Origin: CAYIBZ01 sp964361795
Lineage (GTDB): Bacteria; Patescibacteriota; Minisyncoccia; UBA6257; WO2-44-18
NCBI GenBank assembly: GCA_964361795.1
Contig: CAYIBZ010000023.1
Coordinates: 1 to 8,855, forward strand
Direction of reading: 5' to 3'
Length of the DNA stretch: 8,855 nucleotides
Part shown: positions 5,859-8,855 of the stretch, piece by piece
How positions within the stretch are numbered: the first letter of the stretch is position 1
Layout: the number at the start of each line of letters is the position of its first letter
Notes under the pieces: model-generated
What the model saw: the letters and a program-made list of their open reading frames with translations, nothing else
What the model was told of the DNA's origin: nothing
Databases searched by the model: none
Program-made: the position numbers and the translations under genes

Positions 5859-6452
5859 ATGCCAAACAAAGTCAGCAAGCTAAATCCTCGTTACCACCTC
5901 AAATATAAAATCTGCATTTCCGGCGCGGCGGAAACCGGCCATTGCGCTATTGATGCTTTAGAAAAAGCCGAACAGTTGGGCATGGAAGTGGCGAATGCCG
6001 GAATGGTTTTATTGACCGGCGCGACTACTGGGATTCCGTATTGGGCGGCTAAAGGCGCGAAAGAAGCGGGAGGCATGGTGATTGGCCTTTCGCCGGCGGC
6101 GTCGGAATTGGCTCATATCAAAAGTTATCAACTGCCTACTGATTATCATGATTTAATTGTCTACACGGGATTTGATTACGCCGGAAGAAACTTATTGCTA
6201 ACTCGTTCATCGGATGCCGTGGTGGTGGCTTGCGGAAGAATGGGGACGTTAAATGAATTTACCATTGCCTTTGAAGACAAAAAACCAATCGGCGTCCTGT
6301 TAAAGACCGGCGGCATGGCTGATGAATTAGAAGGGATAGTGAGCAAGGCGCATCGCGGACCCGGCAGAGTGATTTTTGACGCCGATCCGAAAAAACTTTT
6401 AGAGAAATTATTGGTTTTAATAGAAAAAGACAAACAAAAAAATGGTCGATAA
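5859..6452 (+). CDS. LOG-family (SLOG superfamily, TIGR00725-like) Rossmann-fold protein
   Basis: A 197-residue protein with the layout of the lysine-decarboxylase-like/LOG fold: a first strand 'KICISGA' (17-23), a helix, 'MVLLTGATTGIPYWAAKGAKEAGG' in parts ('LLTGATTGIP' 51-60, 'AAKGAKEAGG' 63-72), 'GRNLLLTRSSDAVVVA' (109-124) and the active-site-like 'GRMGTLNEF' (126-134), a variant of the PGGxGTxxE motif. The motif's Gly-Thr and Glu are kept but the first two residues differ from classic LOG. LOG enzymes release cytokinin bases from nucleotide monophosphates; many bacterial relatives bind or process nucleotides with unproven roles. There is no Shine-Dalgarno site; the ATG sits 12 nt after the beta-CASP stop. 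The last residues are a Lys-rich tail. The family is confident and the substrate unknown. Confidence 0.85.
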   Translation: MPNKVSKLNPRYHLKYKICISGAAETGHCAIDALEKAEQLGMEVANAGMVLLTGATTGIPYWAAKGAKEAGGMVIGLSPAASELAHIKSYQLPTDYHDLIVYTGFDYAGRNLLLTRSSDAVVVACGRMGTLNEFTIAFEDKKPIGVLLKTGGMADELEGIVSKAHRGPGRVIFDADPKKLLEKLLVLIEKDKQKNGR

Positions 6453-6489
6453 CAAAATATTGAAAAATTTAAAGATTTAAATATCAATC

Positions 6490-6852
6490 ATGGCAGTTAA
6501 AAAAACTAAAAAATCAACAAAACCAAAAACCCCGACTGTTAAAGAAAAGACAGAAAAGCCCATTCGACAAGCTCCCGCCGCCGCTAAAGCTAAGGCGGGC
6601 AGGCAGGGTAAGCCCATTGGCGTTGTTACTCACTATTACGGAAATCTTGAAGTGGCGATAGTGAAATTCAAAAAACCGGTGAAAGTTGGCGCGAAAATTT
6701 GTTTCAGCGGCGCGACTAGCGATTTTGACCAGATTGTTGAATCAATGCAGTACGAGCATAAGCCGGTAACCGCGGCAAAAAAAGGCCAAGAAGTGGGAAT
6801 TAAAGTTGCTGGAAAAGTGCGGGAGGGCGACGAAATTTACGAAGTAAAATAA
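6490..6852 (+). CDS. Small EF-Tu domain 2-like beta-barrel protein with a basic N-terminal tail
   Basis: A 120-residue protein in two parts. Residues 1-42 are rich in Lys, Ala, Pro and Thr and look disordered. Residues 43-120 ('IGVVTHYYGNLEVAIVKF', 'VKVGAKICFSG', 'DFDQIVESMQYEHKPV', 'KKGQEVGIKV', 'VREGDEIYEV') match the stand-alone relative of elongation-factor domain 2 found in archaea and CPR bacteria and at the C-terminus of U32 peptidases. That barrel in EF-Tu contacts tRNA; in the small proteins the role is not established. There is no GTPase domain. The tail contains a GC-rich inverted repeat (6574-6599). It lies 37 nt after the LOG gene in an AT-rich spacer with no Shine-Dalgarno site and no convincing promoter, and 1 nt before mgtC. 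Family similarity is good; binding to RNA or ribosomes is inference from the fold and basic tail. Confidence 0.82.
   Translation: MAVKKTKKSTKPKTPTVKEKTEKPIRQAPAAAKAKAGRQGKPIGVVTHYYGNLEVAIVKFKKPVKVGAKICFSGATSDFDQIVESMQYEHKPVTAAKKGQEVGIKVAGKVREGDEIYEVK
6574..6599 (+). repeat. GC-rich inverted repeat in the basic tail of the EF-Tu-like gene
   Basis: CCCGCC at 6574-6579 can pair with GGCGGG at 6594-6599 across 14 nt, and GGCGGGCAGGCAGGG continues from 6594 to 6608. It encodes part of the Ala/Lys/Gly linker (about residues 29-40). The same CCCGCC/GGCGGG pairing occurs in the Mur ligase at 4413-4427. The stem is short, so chance is possible. Confidence 0.4.
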
Positions 6853-6853
6853 A

Positions 6854-7333
6854 ATGGCCGATTTTTTCAGTCCAGCAACGCTGGAAATTTTTGGCCAATT
6901 AGCTTTGGCAGTTCTACTAGGCAGTTTGATCGGCGTAGAACGCGAATTGGCTAGAAAAACCGCCGGTATGCGCACTTTTGCCTTAGTTGCCTTGGGATCG
7001 GCTTTATTTTCGCTGATTTCCCAGATCGCGTTTACAAAATTCTTGGGATCCGGATTTGACCCTTCGCGCATTGCTTCACAAGTCGTAGTGGGAATCGGAT
7101 TTATCGGCGCCGGATTAATCGTGTTAGACCGTTCCCATATAAAAGGGCTCACGACGGCCGCCGGTCTTTGGGTCTCTGCCGCTATCGGGATGGCGGTGGG
7201 ATATAGACTTTATTCTATCGCGGTGTTCGCTACCCTTCTTACTATTTTCGTTCTAGTGGCTATGTGGTTTATTGAGCATAAGATTGTCAAAAGAATTCTT
7301 GGTTCTTCTGGAGAGAATGAAGATCATGATTAA
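6854..7333 (+). CDS. MgtC/SapB family membrane protein
   Basis: A 159-residue hydrophobic protein with about five membrane segments (roughly 12-27, 41-60, 75-92, 98-116, 120-140). Family motifs are clear: 'LLGSLIGVERE' (21-31), 'AGMRTFALVALGSALF' (37-52), 'QVVVGIGFIGAGLI' (76-89) and 'GLTTAAGLWVSAAIGMA' (98-114). It is the short form without the soluble ACT-like C-terminal domain of Salmonella MgtC. Family members are linked to growth at low magnesium and to regulation of other membrane proteins; they are not proven transporters. The ATG follows the preceding stop after one base (TAAAATG) with no Shine-Dalgarno site, so translation is probably coupled. Its 3' end overlaps the permease gene by 17 nt if the permease starts at 7317. 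Confidence 0.93.
   Translation: MADFFSPATLEIFGQLALAVLLGSLIGVERELARKTAGMRTFALVALGSALFSLISQIAFTKFLGSGFDPSRIASQVVVGIGFIGAGLIVLDRSHIKGLTTAAGLWVSAAIGMAVGYRLYSIAVFATLLTIFVLVAMWFIEHKIVKRILGSSGENEDHD
7310..7315 (+). promoter_or_regulatory. Shine-Dalgarno-like site deciding the permease start
   Basis: GGAGAG lies just upstream of ATG 7317, within the end of mgtC. It is the only clear Shine-Dalgarno-like match before a start in the window. Spacing to 7317 is short (1-3 nt) and to the in-frame ATG at 7326 about 10-12 nt, so either could be served. Confidence 0.45.
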
Positions 7334-8429
7334 AAAAGATTTTTGGCTGGCGGTCGGACTTTTGGCGGGGGCCATTATTGGAGCCGGAGTGTTTTCTTTG
7401 CCGTTTGCTTTTCAAATTTCTGGATTAAGCATCGGCTTTTTTTATTTATTTTTAGCGGCGGCGGTTTACATTGCCATTCATTGGATGTATTCCGATATTA
7501 TTTTGAGAACCGAAGGAGAACATCGGTTTGTCGGTTACGCGAAAATCTATTTAGGAGAAAAGGCGGCTTGGTTCAGCATGCTGATGACAATAGTGGAAAT
7601 GATTTTCGTGATGACTATTTATCTAGTCTTGTCCCAAAGCTTTGGCAATTTGATTCTAGCTTCTGGAGAAGGCATCGCTAAATTATTAATTTTTTGGTTT
7701 TTAGGATCGGTTGCTGTTTTTGCCAGCGTCAAAAGAATCGCTTTATTGGAACTGTTGATTGTTGGCGGAATTTTTTTAATTATGATTGCGATTTTCGGGC
7801 TGGGGATTTTGAATGCCGAAAATTTGCGTTCTTTGAATTTTAATTACAATTGGCCAGCGGCGCTGCTGCCATTGGCTCCGGTTTTGTTTGCCCTATCAGG
7901 CAGGGTGGCTATACCGTCTTTGGTGAATATTTTAAGAAACAAAGAGAATGCCAAACAACTGATCTGGAAATCTATCGCTGTCGGCACGATAATGCCGGCA
8001 ATTCTTTACGGCTTGTTCGCGGTTGGAATTTTAGGATTAAATCCCTTGCCCTCGGAGGATTCGGTTAGCGGCTTGATTGGCCAAGTTCCAAATTGGATTT
8101 TATTTATAATAGGGATTTTAGGCCTGTTGTCGTTGTGGAGTTCATATATTGTTGTCGGTTTGGACGTGAAAAATATCTTGTTTTTTGACCTTAAGTTTTC
8201 CAAGACCGCGATCTTTTTGATGGTGGTGACGGCCCCTTTGCTTCTTTACTTAGCCGGACTGCAAAGTTTTTTTGGATTAGTTGGATTCGTGGGCGGAATT
8301 TTCTTAGCTCTTGAAGGAATTTTTATAACTTTGATGTGGTTGAGAGCCGCCAAAAGAAAGTTAACATTGCCGATTGTTTTATTGCTGTCGGTATTTGTTG
8401 TTGCTCTAGCATATGAGATAATTAAGTAA
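7317..8429 (+). CDS. Amino acid permease, aromatic (HAAAP/Trp-Tyr permease) type
   Basis: A 370-residue integral membrane protein with about 11 predicted segments. The first holds 'GAIIGAGVFSLPFA' (18-31), the unwound substrate- and ion-binding helix typical of APC-superfamily amino acid transporters and closest in wording to the aromatic amino acid/AAAP branch. Further segments lie near 38-58, 85-107, 121-139, 141-163, 180-195, 217-240, 259-282, 297-316, 318-343 and 350-367. A conserved-looking 'SGRVAIPSL' loop (194-202) fits the family. It would import an amino acid with a proton or sodium ion, fitting an organism unable to make amino acids. A start at 7317 is chosen over TTG 7272 because of the GGAGAG and because the extra 15 residues are not family-like; 7326 is also possible. 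The substrate is not predictable. Confidence 0.85.
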   Translation: MKIMIKKDFWLAVGLLAGAIIGAGVFSLPFAFQISGLSIGFFYLFLAAAVYIAIHWMYSDIILRTEGEHRFVGYAKIYLGEKAAWFSMLMTIVEMIFVMTIYLVLSQSFGNLILASGEGIAKLLIFWFLGSVAVFASVKRIALLELLIVGGIFLIMIAIFGLGILNAENLRSLNFNYNWPAALLPLAPVLFALSGRVAIPSLVNILRNKENAKQLIWKSIAVGTIMPAILYGLFAVGILGLNPLPSEDSVSGLIGQVPNWILFIIGILGLLSLWSSYIVVGLDVKNILFFDLKFSKTAIFLMVVTAPLLLYLAGLQSFFGLVGFVGGIFLALEGIFITLMWLRAAKRKLTLPIVLLLSVFVVALAYEIIK

Positions 8430-8430
8430 A

Positions 8431-8855
8431 ATGACTAATCCTAATAACGCGAAATTACCCAAAGCTCGCAATGAAGAAGAGGAATTCGGCGGCGGCAAGA
8501 AGGGCTTGGTGATTTGCAAGAAATGTTCTAACGCTTATTTCAAAAAATCTTGGCGGCATGATTTAGAAGGAGTAAAAGAAATTAATAAAGATTTGCCGAT
8601 TCATTTTGTGCTTTGTCCGGCTTGTCAGATGATTGAAAACCGCCAGTATGAGGGCAGGATAACGATGAAAAACGTTCCGGAAAAGATTGCCGATGAACTG
8701 GATAAGATGATTCGGCATTCTGCCGATCAGGCCTACAGCGTTGACCCGCTGGATCGCCTTATTGACATTAAAAAATCTGGAAATGTTTGGGTAGTTACTA
8801 CTACGGAAAACGAATTAGCCAACAAACTGGGCAAAAAAATCAAGCAAACTTTTCG
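8431..8855 (+). CDS. Two-CxxC zinc-ribbon protein, NMD3-like/BCAM0308-like (3' end outside window)
   Basis: The frame is open from ATG 8431 to the window end, giving 141 residues. An acidic N-terminal stretch (15-18) is followed by CKKC (29-32) and CPAC (62-65), four cysteines placed to hold one zinc ion. 'ITMKNVP' (77-83), 'DPLDRLIDIKKSG' (105-117) and 'VVTTTENELANKLGKKI' (121-137) resemble the small bacterial proteins related to the N-terminal part of the archaeal/eukaryotic ribosome-export factor NMD3 (COG1499, BCAM0308-like). By pattern it should end within a few residues to a few dozen past the window. The biochemical role in bacteria is not known to me. It follows the permease stop after one base (TAAAATG) without a Shine-Dalgarno site. 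Confidence 0.7.
   Translation, partial: MTNPNNAKLPKARNEEEEFGGGKKGLVICKKCSNAYFKKSWRHDLEGVKEINKDLPIHFVLCPACQMIENRQYEGRITMKNVPEKIADELDKMIRHSADQAYSVDPLDRLIDIKKSGNVWVVTTTENELANKLGKKIKQTF

Noticed and set aside
6453..6489. Promoter before the EF-Tu-like gene (TTGAAA at 6460 and TTAAAT at 6477)
   Set aside because: The spacer is only 11 bp and the region is uniformly AT-rich; no convincing pair was found.
7343..8203. Alternative open frames inside the permease region (7343-7681, 7850-8068 and 8006-8203)
   Set aside because: They are out of frame with a clearly membrane-spanning family protein and show no independent coding signal.

Overview
The window looks like a piece of a scaffolded genome of an ultra-small, host-dependent bacterium of the Candidate Phyla Radiation (Patescibacteria, Parcubacteria-like). 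I infer this from the compact gene packing, the near absence of Shine-Dalgarno sites, the small EF-Tu-domain-2-like protein, a Mur ligase without its first domain, and short AT-rich or GC-palindromic insertions inside genes, a habit I associate with these genomes. The standard bacterial code fits: TAA, TAG and TGA all serve as stops. No tRNA, rRNA, CRISPR array, transposase or phage gene is visible. Two runs of exactly 100 N (2692-2791 and 4592-4691) are assembly gaps of unknown true size.

Left part (1-2691): the 3' end of a DNA polymerase III delta subunit gene (holA, plus strand) runs convergently into rpsT (ribosomal protein S20, minus strand), overlapping it by 30 bp. rpsT has a good sigma70-type promoter almost abutting its ATG. 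Behind it, on the minus strand, lies uvrB, which lacks its first ~36 codons (lost in gap 1) and, unusually, the C-terminal UvrC-binding domain. The uvrB 3' end lies inside a 110-bp element bounded by 17-bp inverted repeats.

Right part (2792-8855): all genes are on the plus strand and almost touch: ruvA (5' end in gap 1, divergent from uvrB), a MurE-like Mur ligase (start overlapping the ruvA stop by 1 nt, last codons in gap 2), a beta-CASP metallo-beta-lactamase-fold RNase-like protein (5' end in gap 2), a LOG-family Rossmann protein, a small EF-Tu-domain-2-like protein with a basic tail, an MgtC/SapB membrane protein, an aromatic-type amino acid permease, and a two-CxxC zinc-ribbon protein cut by the window end. 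Spacing suggests one long operon or a few nested units, with a possible internal leaderless promoter before the LOG gene.

Functionally the window is mostly housekeeping: replication (holA), DNA repair and recombination (uvrB, ruvA), cell wall (Mur ligase), translation and RNA (rpsT, beta-CASP protein, EF-Tu-like and zinc-ribbon proteins) and transport (MgtC-like, permease). I see no convincing new defence or mobile system. The most unusual content is the set of short repeat insertions within genes (uvrB 3' end, Mur ligase, possibly uvrB interior and the EF-Tu-like tail) and the domain losses in UvrB and the Mur ligase.
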